Shown: positions 5,122 to 5,166 of the stretch, one piece after another
Numbering within the stretch: the first letter of the stretch is position 1
Layout: each line of letters opens with the position of its first letter
Source of the DNA: Puniceicoccales bacterium
GTDB taxonomy: Bacteria; Verrucomicrobiota; Verrucomicrobiia; Opitutales; UBA953
Direction: 5' to 3'
Assembly: GCA_031284845.1 (NCBI GenBank)
Contig: JAITXH010000163.1
Coordinates: forward strand, 1-5,166
DNA: 5,166 nt
Program-made: the position numbers and the translations under genes
Notes under the pieces: model-generated
The model's input: only the letters and a program-made list of their open reading frames with translations
Told to the model about the DNA's origin: nothing
The model's database searches: none

Positions 5122-5166
5122 TGTAGATTATTTGATTCGTTTTTAAGTGTCGTGATCTCTGGAGAA

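Overview
The window carries six protein-coding genes on alternating strands and no RNA gene, mobile element or CRISPR array that I can support. From left to right they are: the 5' part of an unrecognised gene (minus, runs off the left edge); a secreted clan GH-A glycoside hydrolase (plus); a NuoM-type proton-channel subunit of NADH:quinone oxidoreductase (minus); an RluA-family pseudouridine synthase (minus); the tRNA pseudouridine-55 synthase TruB (plus); and a 57-residue hypothetical protein (minus). The organism is a Gram-negative-type bacterium of moderately high GC. The hydrolase family, the divergent NuoM and the general lack of Shine-Dalgarno sequences before the main genes suggest Verrucomicrobiota, perhaps Opitutales. 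That placement is an inference from family resemblance, not a search result.

Layout. Positions 1-360 hold a divergent promoter region between the partial gene and the hydrolase. It includes the best Shine-Dalgarno sequence in the window, placed before a 29-codon ORF whose stop overlaps the hydrolase ATG. Positions 360-1460 (hydrolase) and 1526-3031 (nuoM) converge on a short gap with a hairpin plus T-run oriented to end nuoM. Positions 3032-3236 are a 205-base non-coding gap with several inverted repeats. Positions 3237-4049 (RluA family) and 4156-4884 (truB) are head to head, with a small dyad between them. truB then converges on the 57-codon gene at 4948-5121.

How the genes relate. No operon of more than one clear member is visible. 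Two pseudouridine synthases, one classed to tRNA U55 and one of unassigned RNA target, share a divergent intergenic region and could be co-regulated. nuoM stands alone, without nuoL or nuoN beside it, and truB stands apart from the rbfA/ribF/rpsO neighbourhood usual in many bacteria.

The most notable point is in NuoM. The TM5 and TM12 glutamates and the TM8 lysine of the proton channel are present, but the near-universal TM7 lysine is a leucine and an extra lysine has appeared in TM8. I see no clear undescribed multi-gene system here. The NuoM variant and the coupled leader ORF are the best leads.
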